This document shows positions 36,001 through 47,635 of a stretch of DNA of 64,000 nt, in pieces; positions within the stretch are counted from its first letter, which is position 1; every line of letters begins with the position of its first letter. A program made the translations under genes and the position numbers. The stretch is taken from the NCBI GenBank assembly GCA_025201345.1, contig JAIXMG010000007.1, forward strand, positions 186,001 through 250,000, given 5' to 3'. The notes beneath the pieces are model-generated. The model was not told the origin of the DNA, ran no database searches, and saw nothing but the letters and a program-made list of their open reading frames with translations. The stretch is from Thamnidium elegans. Its lineage: Eukaryota > Mucoromycota > Mucoromycetes > Mucorales > Mucoraceae.

Positions 36001-37201
36001 GTAACATTTGTAGTGCCAGTATTCTTTTTCTACAAAATAAAAGAAAAAAAAGTTAGTATTACTAAAACAAAAAGCAATATACATATATATATTACCAAGC
36101 GACCAGTCTCGGGATCAATTTCGTTATAATCCCAGGTAGTTTCATGAGTAATTGAATTACCATAATAAACTTTTCCTTGAGGAGTAGTTTTCTTAATCCA
36201 ATGTGCCACCAACTACAAGAAAGAAAAAAGAGAGAGAGACAAAATGTCAGCGTATATATTCAAGCAGAAAAAAAATATATAACAGGTAATGTTTTTTTTA
36301 TACATACATCGACAGTACGTTCTTTTATTGGTGGTGGCGTTGGAAATTGATTATAGTCTGTATTATTATTATTATTATTAAAGATGGAAGGAGATTTTCC
36401 AAAGTCATAGTCATCAAAATGATTCAGTTGCTTTTCTTGATAGTATTCTTCAGTACTACTATCATCACCTTCATCGTCTGAGTCCGAAATACCAGGATGG
36501 TTCCAACGTAAACCTCCTGTTTGTTGATTAAAATAGAACTTTGTTAAGCCATCATCAGCTACTTGAAGTGTCCAGCCTTCAGGTAAATTTGTTTCTATTT
36601 CATCATTATCATCTTCATCGTTGTAGATGGGAGCTTGATATTGTTGCTGCATGTGTGTGTTTTTGTGTTGTTGTTGTTGTTGTTGTTGTTGTTGTATGTG
36701 TTGCTGTTGTTGTTGTTGGTGATGTTGATACTGTTGTTGTTGTTGAGATAATGGTGGTGGTGGTGGTCGTCTAATGAAATTTGAATGCTTTGGGGTAGGT
36801 AAAGTAAATGATTGAGGTCGTGATAAATTAATTGGAGAAGTCAAATTACTTCCATTATTCATATTTCTTATCAAATTTATAGTTCTAGCTTCTTCTTCAC
36901 TATCATCGTCGTTTTGTTGAGGAGGAAAAGGAGTTGGAGAAGTAGGACTGGTTCTTCCGCTATTGCTAAAATTCATTTCTTGAACTAGCTCGGGGTTGAT
37001 ATCTATAATTTGAACATAGTTGCTAGGAAACCAACCTCTGTTTCCTCTACACCAACCATCCCACCAACCAGAGTCAAGTTGAGATAAAACTTCAATATAT
37101 TCGCCTTTATCAAAAGACAATGAAGATTTCTCGGTTGATGAAAACGCATAAAGCGCTTTTACTCTACATATAATTTTTGGGAATGTGGCAGTTGTAGCCA
37201 T
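33078..37201 (-). CDS. Ras guanine-nucleotide exchange factor with SH3 and tandem WW domains
   Basis: Six exons, 37201-36308, 36212-36096, 36029-34421, 34360-34195, 34137-33636 and 33569-33078 (1259 aa). Domain order: SH3 (about 10-66, ALYAF...SGWWDGW...GWFPSNYV), polyPro and polyGln linker (CAA/CAG-rich, 36650-36750), WW1 (about 205-238, LPEGWTLQ...WNHP), WW2 (about 299-330, HWIKK...TTWDYNEIDP), a long helical middle, RasGEF-N (from about 840, GGTLRALVERLT, FLLTYRSFCT) and the CDC25-type catalytic domain (about 1000-1245, DPLEVARQLTIMDF, ILSAFDNSAIGRLKKTW, NPPCIPFLGIYLQDL). It should load GTP on Ras at the membrane; SH3 and WW suggest proline-rich partners. SH3-CDC25 is classic for fungi; the two WW domains are the notable extra. 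Confidence 0.92.
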
Positions 37202-37658
37202 AACATGTAAAATAAATAATTATGAATTATTTAAAATAAAAAGAAAAAAAAAAAGGAAAGGAGAGAAAAAAAAAAAAAAAAAAAAAAATAGATTATAATT
37301 ATTTTACAAGGTACACAACAATTATTTTTTTTTAAGTTCAAATGTCATTTGATTTGTTCAAACATATCCAATCAATCCAATTATTGATATCGTTTCTTTT
37401 TTCTTTTTTCTTTTTTTTTTACTATTTTTTAAATATAAAATAATATAATTAAAATATAATAGAAAATAGAAAATTAATGACAGGGAAAAAAAAAAAGTAT
37501 GTTTTTATAGAAAAATAAACAAGTTTAAATTTAGTTAAAACAAACAAAGGGGATAAAAATCATCATTATTGGTGAAACATTGAGTTAAGAGAACGTGGCA
37601 AGTGTTTATTAAATGTCCGAAATAATTTACTTTTGGGACAAAGGAGGATTTTTGACGT
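37202..37658. other. Spacer between RasGEF 5' and Fab1-like 3'
   Basis: 457 bases, extremely A/T-rich (A25-scale run near 37267-37288), containing the RasGEF promoter and Fab1-like 3' end. No gene. Confidence 0.6.
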
Positions 37659-40600
37659 TTATATCAATAGACTAGGTAGCGTATTTGATGGTGCTACAAG
37701 GTCGAATTTACCTGTTAAAATAGAAACATGAGTAAATTCTATTTACATATGAAAATAAAAAGAAGCTTCTTTTACCAGGTACAGGTATAAAATAGTCACC
37801 AACTTCTCTACAAAATCTTTGCTTATATTGATCAGGTGGAACAACTGTAACTTCTTTTCTAGGTTGTAAAGTAGATTTACTTTTCGATTCCAACTTTTTA
37901 TACCATGTATAAGCTCCAATAAAATCTAAAAAAAAAAAAAGGCGGTCAGTGAAATTAATCATGCCATTTTTCTTTTCTTTTCCCGTAAAAAAACTAACCA
38001 ACTATTCCAACTGTCATTTCATATTTATCTTGGTCAATGCCAACCAATAAAGAATAATCCATGATATTACACTTTGATAAAAATTCTGTATCATTGGATA
38101 TTGCAAACTCTAATACCGCTTTTGACTGTTCGTGTACCGATAACCTTGTACGATACTCTAAAAAAAAAAAAAATTCAAAGTTACAAAATTTGATCATTTT
38201 CTTTTTCCCTTTAACAGTGTTACCGTTTATCCAATCTCCGTCCCACAATGTTGTATCTTTTTGCTGTTTGCGGAATTCCTCCACCTGTCGATCTTGTATT
38301 CCCTTGAAATCAAATCTCTATGGCAACGTTTAGTTTTTAATAAGGTAAAAGGAACAAATAAATTACCTTAATAATATTCTGATTATAAAATAAATGTTCC
38401 ATCACCATGACATCAAGATTAAGTAAGGGCGCTTTTTTGTCCAACGTGTTTTTCATCCGAATAGTAAAGAATCCAAATATTTTCGCAAGCACAGAAGGTT
38501 CCTATAGTATGGTAACGATGAGACACAAAATATATGTATTATATTGCCAAGTAATCATCATTCTTACAGTGGATGATCGCTTCATATGCTCAAAATATTT
38601 AGGCGCAAATTTTAAAAATGCATCCTTTTCGGCTACGTTCCAAGCGTTCATCATTTCTTTAATTACAAGTCTATCATCTATACTATCCATTAGCTTTCTT
38701 TTTTTTTTTTCGTACAAAAAAAAGTACATGTGTATGTATCTTACATTATTTACCTTGTGTCTTATAAAAATGACTTTTACTTTTACCTCCACTTGCTGTC
38801 CAGGATTGGCATCGGCTAAGTGATTGTACAATTAATTGGTTAATGTCACACTGCTTACGTAGTGTTTCGAACTCCTTTGCGTAATAAACAATGCAAGTAA
38901 ACTCTATCCCTTCATGAACAAACTCTAAATTTACATAAAGAAAAAGTTAAACCTTTTTTTCTTTGTTTCTTTTTTTACTAGTAGCACACAATATAATACC
39001 TACTATGCTTAATATGAGGACTAATATTATTTTTGGTTGGATCTTTAACAGTATTATTTTCATAAAAGAAGGAAGCAACTTTTACTTCTTTTGTCTCTTG
39101 ATGTTCTAATTCTTGTATAGCTACCAAAGGTTTTAAAGTACGTTCTGTTAATTTTTGCCTTTTTAGATCACCTTCTTCTTGTTGTTTCTTGGTCCACGGA
39201 GAAAGTCTTACTTTTAAATCCTCCAATCGTTTTACGTTATGAATCTGAGCTTCGACTACGCTTGATTTAACAACTTCAATAACCATGGTACGAAATGACG
39301 CAGTTTCTGTACTCGCACCCGTTGACGGAGAAACGTATTTGCGTTCAATGGATGAGTAGTAACCATCAATGATATCGGGTGATTGTTGTGGCAATTGTTT
39401 CTTATCAACGGGTTGTACAACAGGTTCGGTTGTTGAACCCTCGGTAGAGGACAAACTTGGAATACTGCCGCTATCACTAAATTCCGTTCCCATGTCATCA
39501 TGTAAAATTGCTTGCATATAATCGTTTGAGCTACATTAATTTGTAAGTAAGCGAGTGGGTTAAAAAGTTTTTCTTTTACCTAAGCGTATATGCAATAATG
39601 GAAGTGGGTTCGTCTTCACGAACAAGTACAGAAGATCCAGGGAAACAATGTATTGATTTCATTCTATTAATTAAACGTTAGTTTTTTATATATGTAAATT
39701 TGTGTATAGTACATCTTCACCTTATGTAATCAGGACTATCCCACTCTATTGTGTCCGAAACTTCACCGCACTTTGTACTTTGCCACTCAGTCAAGTATTG
39801 AATAATAGATTCCGACTGAATAGCAAAATGTCTTCTAAAATCATTCAATTCATTTATATTGGTATCTGCTAAAGTTTGAAGCAAAAATTGATGATCAGTA
39901 TCCAATCGTTTACTAAGTGTCTTGATTTCTCCATCCAAACTCTTTGATTCTGCTTGACATTTCTTTGTAGCAGCAGCATCTTGTTGAAGCCCACGAAGCT
40001 TTCGTCTTGCTTCTGCCTTGGTATAATGATTTAATAAATCTAAATGAGCTCTTACAGATTCAAAGAATAAATCAACGTCTTGTGTAGTACTTTTATGTTT
40101 CCAACCTTTTAAAGTGGCGATACTCATTCTTGGTGCCTCAAATTGAGTTCCAGGCACAATGGTTTCGGTTGGAGCCATTTGTATACGAGGTACACGTAAC
40201 TCATAATATTTCGCATCTTCATAAACTAATTTAAATGTGATTCCGTTGTAATGAAAGCAACGAATGATGATATCTTTGTTACTATTCTTTGTATGCTGAC
40301 AAAAGGGTCGCGGAGAAGATAATTTTGAACTGTAGAATATTAATTCCAAGTACTTTGCAAATGAGAATTGATCAGTCCTTTCGTTCAATACAACGGCAGT
40401 GGTTACTTTATCACATGTACTACAGGAAAGCCAAGTTTTAACTTTATCTTTGTCGGCCGGTGAACAGGTTTGGTCCATACTAGAGTATACGGTCACTCTT
40501 CCAATACCATGAGAGAAACTGTAAATATGATCTAGTAACGGTTGATTACATCCATGAAATTTACCGCATTGACGTTTAGGAACATAAAATGAAGAAGTAA

Positions 40601-42220
40601 GGGTTAAAAGAGAAGAGTCAGAGGATTTTGGGGTTTCCGTAACTAGTTCTGGACGAGAATTGGATAAAGGAAGTGGAGTTTCTACCAGTAGACCAGGTAT
40701 AAATTGAACTTGTCCGTCCATGTGAGCTTGACAAGGGGATTGACTTGATTGAGACCAATGACGAATCATATGTCCCAAAGTCTGATCAATGTTGGGGAAA
40801 ATTGTTGTCGTGTTTTGTGGCGCATGATAGCGAAAGTAATCAATTTTACTCATGATGGGTCCCAAACAAGGCCGATCAGGACATCCGATTGGGTACACAG
40901 TGAACCCTAGAGTAATGCTTTGATGATGCTTAAAACTGGATAATGAAGTGGTGTCTAGATTCAAGTGCTCTAATCCTTTTTTACTATCTGCTAATAAGCT
41001 AGGTACACGAATAGATGAGTATGCTGTAATAGATTGAGGTAGTTGGATATCCGTAGTGGTAATACTGGCTCTTTTTAAAGAGGAAAATGATGATATAAGC
41101 GAGGATCGACGTCTTTGTTGTGCGGGTCTCGATGTACTAGGTGTAGGACAGTCATATTCGTTATGCATACTATTTATTTTCTTTTGTTCCAAAATTAAAT
41201 CATCTTCTTCTACTTCAAGTCTGTTTAAAAGTGCAGGGTATGGAAAATGACATTCTGGAGAAGTTGAGATAACTGCATTTTGAATTTTTTGCTTTAGTTT
41301 AAAGAATCGATGTGGATCATTAGGTTGAATACAATCCAAATCATTCTGAGGTGGTGGAGGTGGTTGCTGGTACCATTTACTAATATTATTAAGTGATAAT
41401 CCACGCTTAATTGTTAATGGGTTACCTCGTTTTTTAGTTTCGCCTTCGATAGAAGGTGATGGGGGTCTTGTTATAGTATTATTAGGGTTTAACTTTTTTA
41501 ACCAATTGAATAACCCTGATGATCTTTTGGTAATACTAGGATGCTGATCAAAGTTCAAATTAAGTTTAGTTGTTGCCTTCTCTTTTTGAAAAGAATTAGT
41601 AGTAGTAGTAGTAGTAGTAGTAGGAGGAGGAGGAGGAGGAGATATGATCAATTGCACCTGACTATCTCGCATTACATAACTTTCTAAATAGAGACTATAC
41701 GTTAAATAGACAATAGCCTGAACTAAATCCATCAGCTTTCCAGAAATAGCTTCGTCATTTAACCCATAAATACGAATCGTACCACCGATAGGAAAGTCAA
41801 TTGAAAATTCCTCTAAATAAAACTAGTTAGATAACAATAAAAAAAAATGTAAGTCATCTTTCAATTACCGTTAGTAAGTTGTTTTCCGTGAAACACATTA
41901 TGTAAAAACTTTGATTCGGTAGGAGAGTTATTTGTGAGGGTTTGGATCCATATCGTTTTATTTTTTTGCTCTATACTGTTATTCATTGCTTTTTCACACA
42001 TTGTAATAAAAATATTGAATAGCACAGCAGACCATGGTTTCACTGGAATATTCAAATCGACTAACCAAGCATTTACTAATCGCAAAAAATGATTGCGAGA
42101 GGAATCATCTATTGTTATCAGTGACAATGGCTTTTGTGGTAAAGGCTTTGAAAGTCGTTTTGTATCTGTCTTTTCGTGAAAGACTGGTATAACCACTGTT
42201 GGGTCAGTTTCGGTTGTCAT
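37659..42220 (-). CDS. FAB1: FYVE-less Fab1/PIKfyve-like phosphatidylinositol-3-phosphate 5-kinase
   Basis: Eleven exons, 42220-41869, 41812-39721, 39663-39580, 39530-39004, 38924-38754, 38677-38568, 38501-38367, 38317-38224, 38157-37999, 37925-37776 and 37711-37659 (1308 aa). Domains: shortened CCT/TCP1-like region (about 30-160), low-complexity linker, Cys-rich Fab1 region (IGCPDRPCLGPI to RVTVYSSM, about 400-560), the FPGSSVLVREDEPTSIIAY signature, and a PIPK kinase domain (about 1020-1290). Kinase landmarks are SGGKSKS, FYKTQDDRLVIKEM, FLKFAPKYF, FDFKG, SKCNIMDYSLLVGID and TYTW-like AYTWYKKLE. The family makes PI(3,5)P2 on vacuole/endosome. No FYVE finger precedes the CCT part, and about 100-150 residues of the usual CCT core seem absent. 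Known Fab1 and PIKfyve exceed 2000 aa, so this is a compact form. Confidence 0.85.
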
Positions 42221-42974
42221 TATACGTTCAAAAAAGAAGGAAAGAAAGAAGGGAGAAAAACAGTGTTATTTTATTATTCTTATTTTGTCTGTAGGTTGCA
42301 CTATGTTATTGTTTTTGTCACCATGTGATACATGCATCACTTTTTAGCAATGTTTCTTTGTTATTGTAGTTAGCGTTACAAAGAAGAAAAAACCTACTAA
42401 TGTTTCAATAATCAAAAGAAAGTTTTTCTGTTGTAGATATTATTAAGAAAGCATAACCATGACCCCCTTTTATTTGTATTTTTTTTTTGCTCGAGCTTAG
42501 TAATGTTCTATACATATTGTTTAATGCAATTTACTTTTAATACGCTTGTTTTCGACTTCGTACCTGCCCAGTTTAACCGTCAGTTTTAACATAAATACTA
42601 GTTGTTTTTTTGTAGAAAAACTTGGGTCTTGATTATAACATTGAAAACTGAATAGTTTCCCGTTTAATTCCATTCCTAATAAAAATACCAAGTTTAAAGA
42701 GGATTGTACAGCTTTTAAAAAATAACAGGTGTACATAAAAATGATTAAATGGATCACTAAGCCATATTTGTTCTATCTTCTTTTCTAGAATATATGTGTA
42801 CTATTTAAAGGAGCTTATAGATAGCTTATATCTTGTATTCATTTATTATTCTGCTTTTCTTTGTGCCCATACAAAAGGATACAGTCCTTCTTATAACAAC
42901 CTCCAGGCATAAGCTAGCACAAGGCCATGAGATCCGCTAAATTATTACGTGTTGCTTCTTTTCAGTTTTTGTTG

Positions 42975-43495
42975 TAATGGTATGTGTTTCATTCTAATCC
43001 AGACGCACCTTAGCAAATCATCATAGGTCGCCAATTCTCCACATATCTGCCTCTTGCTTTCGTTTGTAATTTATAGCACACTTGCATATCCTTTTCAAAA
43101 GAAAACTGTTCGATACTTCAACTTTTTTCGAGCCTTTGGTAGAGAGGGATGAGGTTGCGAAAGGTGGTTTTGCAAGCTTTTACGTTTTGCGCACAAAGGA
43201 CAAACAAATTTCTCATCTTCATTCGACTCTACAATAATCAAAGCTATTATTTTATTTATACGATAGTTTAACTTTACTCGATTTTTTTTTCATAAGTATT
43301 GCCTTAACTCCGTGGGTTTCAATGGTAATTAGAGAGGTATGGCCATTACAAACATGTCATTTCAGCGTCGCAGAAGAATCGAAAGGTAATTCGCATTTAT
43401 CGCAAAGAAACTCTTTTGAAATGCTTTCACTGTCAGTACATTCTGTGGTGGCTTCTTCAGCGTCTTTAAAATGTATATTAATACTGTCGATAAAA
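42975..43495 (-). pseudogene. Decayed C2H2 zinc-finger gene, relic 1
   Basis: Read on the minus strand, this contains a C2H2-like motif (C-D-K-C-E-L-P-F...L-K-stop-H-V-C, codon TGA at 43357-43359 where Arg CGA would fit), then after a shift in an A9 run a second motif F-V-C-P-L-C-A-K...L-Q-N-H-L-S-x-x-H-P. A further frame shift leads into E-Q-F-S-F-E. The same order and wording recur in relic 2 at 47300-47635. With at least one stop and two shifts it cannot encode a full product. I do not recognise the parent family; it could be a transposon-borne or duplicated DNA-binding protein. Confidence 0.6.
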
Positions 43496-44675
43496 GAAAA
43501 AAGAAGCGCCTGACAACACTTTTACTTCAACAAGAAAAAGGAATGTGTTAATATGGGTAGCTTTCGTCGATTAAATTGCCAAATTGCAACTAAATGTATA
43601 TATTATAATAGTGTAAGTTTAATGATGCAGGTATAGCATATAATTAAAAACGAAATGGTAAAATAGGATATAGACTTTCTTTCTTTTGGGTTTAAAAATA
43701 GGGGTCAAATTACAAAAAAAAAAAAAAAAAGGAAACTTCAAAAAGCGCAAAGTGTACTATAAAAACTACTATTACAGAAAGAAAGAAGACCTGACCAGAG
43801 TTCCCAAAACCATAATAATGGGGTTCAGTGATAAAAAAAATATACTTTGCTAAACTTTAAGCTAATTTCAGAAAATAAAATAAGTCAATGGCATTCCATG
43901 CTACAGAGCAACATATTTGAAAAAAAAAGTACAACCTCTAAATCGATTCTACTCTGAAATACAAATATTAAAAGTAATGGAGATTCGAATGGGGAGTCTC
44001 TATCATTTTTTTTCTATCTTTTCCTTTTAATTTTATAGTTTATACTTTATTTTATGTTATTTTTTTTTCTCTTTCTTCTCATTTATACACCTTAATTCCC
44101 TCATTACGACTTTTGTAAAGAGCTTTAATTTGTAAAAATAAGTTTTATTAAACTTGAGTCACACATCTTCGGAGAGGTGGAACTTTAAAAGTAGAGGGTA
44201 GAAAATATGCATCTTTGAGAGTGAGATGAGAAACTATTTTAATGAAGGATTGGCTTGTCTAACAAGAGTGAGATATACGCTGTTATTTTTTTTACAATAG
44301 AGTCCAAAATAAAAGGTGTATGGTTGATAATAAATCCTCATATTGTCCTCACATTTAAAGAGCTTTAAATAAAAAAGGTATTTCAGTTGGGGATATTTTT
44401 TAAGCCAATCATTTTCAATTAAAATGCAAAGAGAAAAGGTGTAACTAGGCAACGCCACAAAAACAAGGTCACACAAAATGTCACGTCACACAAACCATGG
44501 CAATGAATCACGGGTATAAATTGACCCGTTTTTTTTTCCTTTTTTGTTTTTTTTCTCTCTTTTTTTTTTTTTCTCTTTTTTTTTTCTTCACAACTACAAA
44601 AGGTAACTGGCCAGATATTTACTAACTATTATTACAGTTTTTGGGACTCTGATCAAGTCTTTTTTCTGTAATAGT

Positions 44676-44922
44676 AGTGCTTATGGTACCATTTGCGCCT
44701 TGTAATCTTTTTTTTTTGTGTGTTTGCAGTTTGACTCATCCGTGGTGGTTTTTTTCCGGAGAGGCAGGTTGTGGGTTTACATCCCCATTCCGCTTTCTCT
44801 TACCGCGGGGTGGGGATGTAAATTCACAAGTTGTCTCTTTTGGAAAAAAGCCCTGCAGATGGGTCAAATCTGTAAACTCCCAAAAAAAAAAGTTGCATGG
44901 CGCAAATGGTACCATAAGCACT
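44676..44922. mobile_element. 247-bp foldback (MITE-like) element
   Basis: A nearly perfect palindrome. The terminal 23 bases, beginning AGTGCTTATGGTACC on the left, recur inverted at the right end. The arms stay complementary (with mismatches) through the T10/A10 tracts, a TTTACATCCCC segment and an inner GCGGGG, leaving only an 11-base or so loop. Both strands therefore translate to the same opening residues (M-V-P-F-A-P-C-N). No transposase and no convincing target-site duplication. This is the structure expected of a non-autonomous DNA element or a foldback repeat. Confidence 0.75.
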
Positions 44923-45081
44923 GGCTGGTAGAAAGTTGGAGTGATACGAGGAGAGAAGGAAAGTATCATAAAAACATTCTGCTGCAAATAAAAAAGAGTT
45001 GATTTCTAACTTTTTCTTATTTAGCAACCCAACCCAAAGGGCCAAAAAAAAAAAATAAAAACGAAAAAAAAAGCTATAAAT

Positions 45082-45143
45082 AAAAATGAGTGTCTTTAAA
45101 AATGAGTGTCTTTAAAAATGAGTGTCCTAAAAATGAGTGTCCT
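45082..45143. repeat. Tandem repeat, 15-16 bp unit x4
   Basis: Four head-to-tail units of AAAAATGAGTGTCTTT: two of 16 bp, then two of 15 bp ending CCT. Degenerate AGAG/AATG-containing derivatives continue to about 45240, including a doubled GCATTATAAAA unit. Confidence 0.9.
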
Positions 45144-46084
45144 AAAAAGAGAATGAGAAAGCGTTTTAAAAAAGAATGTCTTAAAAAAAGAGAATGCATT
45201 ATAAAAAAAAAAAAAGAGAAGGCATTATAAAAAAAAAAGAAGACTTCTTAGAAAGGGGACGATAATGTCTGCCCTAATTCTCATTAAATGTAAACATTAC
45301 CTTAATGTTTTTTTTTCTTTCTTTTAATAATCTATCCGCAACATTCTTAATAAAAACTTACTGTTATTTTTACAGTAAAGTATAATATGTTTGGCTTATT
45401 TGGTTTAACATTTGGCATAATGCTTGACAGTTATAATTATGCAATGCGTACATGTAAATGAGGTGCTGGATCTTCTCATTATATTATCTTTTATTTAATA
45501 AAAAATTATAAAGTGTACTTCTCTCGGGTACGGCCTTATAGTTTATATTCTTTTAATTATCTTTTTGTTATTATACTCGGTAATTGACAGTTGCATTTTC
45601 TTTGTACCACAGCGACCCCTATTTTAAAACTCAAACAAATGCAAATACAATTCCTTTTACATCTTTCTTTTATATCTTTCTTTCTTTTACTTTTACTTTT
45701 ACTTTTCTTTTCTTTTCTTAATATTATCCACCACTTGCGACATGTATTTTTATTTTATTTATGTATTTTGTTTTTTCTTTTGACATTGAGCATGTAGCAA
45801 CGAAATGTGCCATATTATCCAAGTCAGTTATAAAAACGTAATAACAGTAAAACACTCCGAAGGGACAAGAGAAAAATAATTGAAAGAAGAGAGCAATTGT
45901 AGCGTGATAATTATTGCGGTATTGCAGCTTAAAAAATCGCTCACATAAGAAATCACTGCTAATTTTACCAGCTATAACAAATAATGGTTCTTAATTTATT
46001 AAAAAACAGAAAAAGCTTTTTGGACCCAAGTTGTATAATACAAAATAGTTGTTTTAAATATATCTTTGATAAAAAAAATTAAAA

Positions 46085-46738
46085 ACGTACTTTTTTGTTC
46101 GTTTTTCATTTTTGGGGGTCAACCCCTTTTGTTTTTTGGCCAAAAATCACGGATGTTTTGCGATTTCTCCGGATCCACTTTGACTTTTGTTATGAGCAAA
46201 TCATTGACAATAAAGTAATTTTTTATACGCTTCTAATCCATCTTAATTTATATTTCTAATGCAAAAATTGAAAGAGTGATCACTATTTAAAAATTACTTT
46301 TTTTTTATCACGTGCGCTCACCTTTTTGCTTTATTTTCGTGATTACATCGAATTCAGTTTGCTACTGCTATTACTAAATATAACAAAGATTAAAGATCTT
46401 TAACAACTCATTTTTATTCATTTAAAAATAAAAGTGCTATATCCAAAACTGAGAGAGTAAATACGCTTTTAATAAAGCGCCAGCTTAACATCCGCTTAGC
46501 CCAAAGCGTCAAGTAAAAAAAAAAAGACCTTTAAACAGTAATTACTCGTTCATTATCTTTAGTAATAATATCATTTTTAATGTATTAGAAGCGCCTGAAA
46601 GAGTATACTATCACCGTTATTTTTTCTATAAAGATACATAAATTTGGTCCGGAGCAATCGCTAATAATCCGCGAAAAAAAATCCAAAAAACAAAAGGGGT
46701 TGACCCTATCACTCTTTAATAATTATAAAAAAAAGTAG
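46085..46738. mobile_element. Imperfect foldback element, about 0.6 kb
   Basis: A 24-base identical inverted repeat starting GGGTCAACCCCTTTTG sits at 46116-46139 and, inverted, at 46683-46706. Complementarity continues inward with mismatches for about 200 bases on each arm (GCGATTTCTCCGGA vs GCGATTGCTCCGGA, then GCTTCTAATCCAT vs GCTTCTAATACAT, then a T9 tract). It also continues weakly outward to GTACTTTTTT. No open frame inside. The structure fits a non-autonomous TIR element with long arms; termini and target duplication are not certain. Confidence 0.65.
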
Positions 46739-47299
46739 AAAAATATAGAACAAACAGTTTTCAATGTTTGATATTAAAGACATCTTCCTAATGACTAACT
46801 CTTACTATGAAATCTGGACAAAAGAATAGTTTCCAGACTTTTAATTCTACAAAGAAAACATTTTATTTCAATCACCTTTTTTAGAAGTGATGCCTAAACA
46901 TTCATGTAAAAACGAGTGTATTAAAAGGATAATGGACAAACGATGATGGATTATAACACTTGAGATAGTTCTTGAGCTCTTTCGAGTTATTGTGTAAACA
47001 CATATGCCGTATAACAACACGCTTCCTAAATCTACGCTTATAAAATTATTCACAACTCGAATAGAGATATTGTGATATATTTCAGGCGTGTAGGACAGGA
47101 CAGGACAAACTAACTATAATGACTTAAATATATAAGTGCTAAAACCGCTCATAAGTAAAATAAATATAATGAAAAGATTATATATGAACAAGTCGATTAC
47201 GAAAGGTATTAATATTTAAAAGATATTTATTTATTACTACACGCTAAAAACTCTATACCCTGAAAAGATATAACTTTAATCTATCATGCATACAAAAAA

Positions 47300-47635
47300 A
47301 TTTGATCTATGGAAAAAAAAATTCGTTTGGAGTTAAACTAACGTAAATAAAATAATAGCTACTATTATCGTAGAAGCGAATAAAACTGGAATTTTTATTT
47401 GTCCTTTCTGCTCTTCTCGCCTTCGCGTATTTGCAAGTTTTCAGAACCACTTGTCATGGCAACATCCATCAGAATCAAAGCCTCGAAAAATCGATAATAA
47501 ACGTAATATTGAACAATTTTCCTTTGAAGATGGATGTTCCAATGTATTACAAGCAACAAATAAAACTAAAAAGCAGAAATGTGAAGGGCTAGCAACATAC
47601 CGTGTCTTGTTACCGACTATCTCTAGAACCCGTTG
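47300..47635 (+). pseudogene. Decayed C2H2 zinc-finger gene, relic 2
   Basis: Plus-strand counterpart of relic 1. The conserved stretch runs from a poly-A/AGTTAAACTA segment through I-I-V-E-A-N, then F-I-C-P-F-C-S-S...F-Q-N-H-L-S-W-Q-H-P, N-I-E-Q-F-S-F-E, ending C-E-G-L-A-T-Y. The last open piece is 47451-47636. The upstream finger of relic 1 is not found here, and the lead-in carries a TAA and a 2-base deletion relative to relic 1. Fragment only; not expected to make protein. Confidence 0.55.

Noticed and set aside
43975..44010. tRNA T-arm-like GATTCGAAT
   Set aside because: Flanking sequence forms no acceptor or anticodon stem; short palindrome only.
44677..45045. Four overlapping frames on both strands with the same opening residues
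   Set aside because: They exist only because the DNA is a palindrome; explained by the foldback element, not by protein coding.
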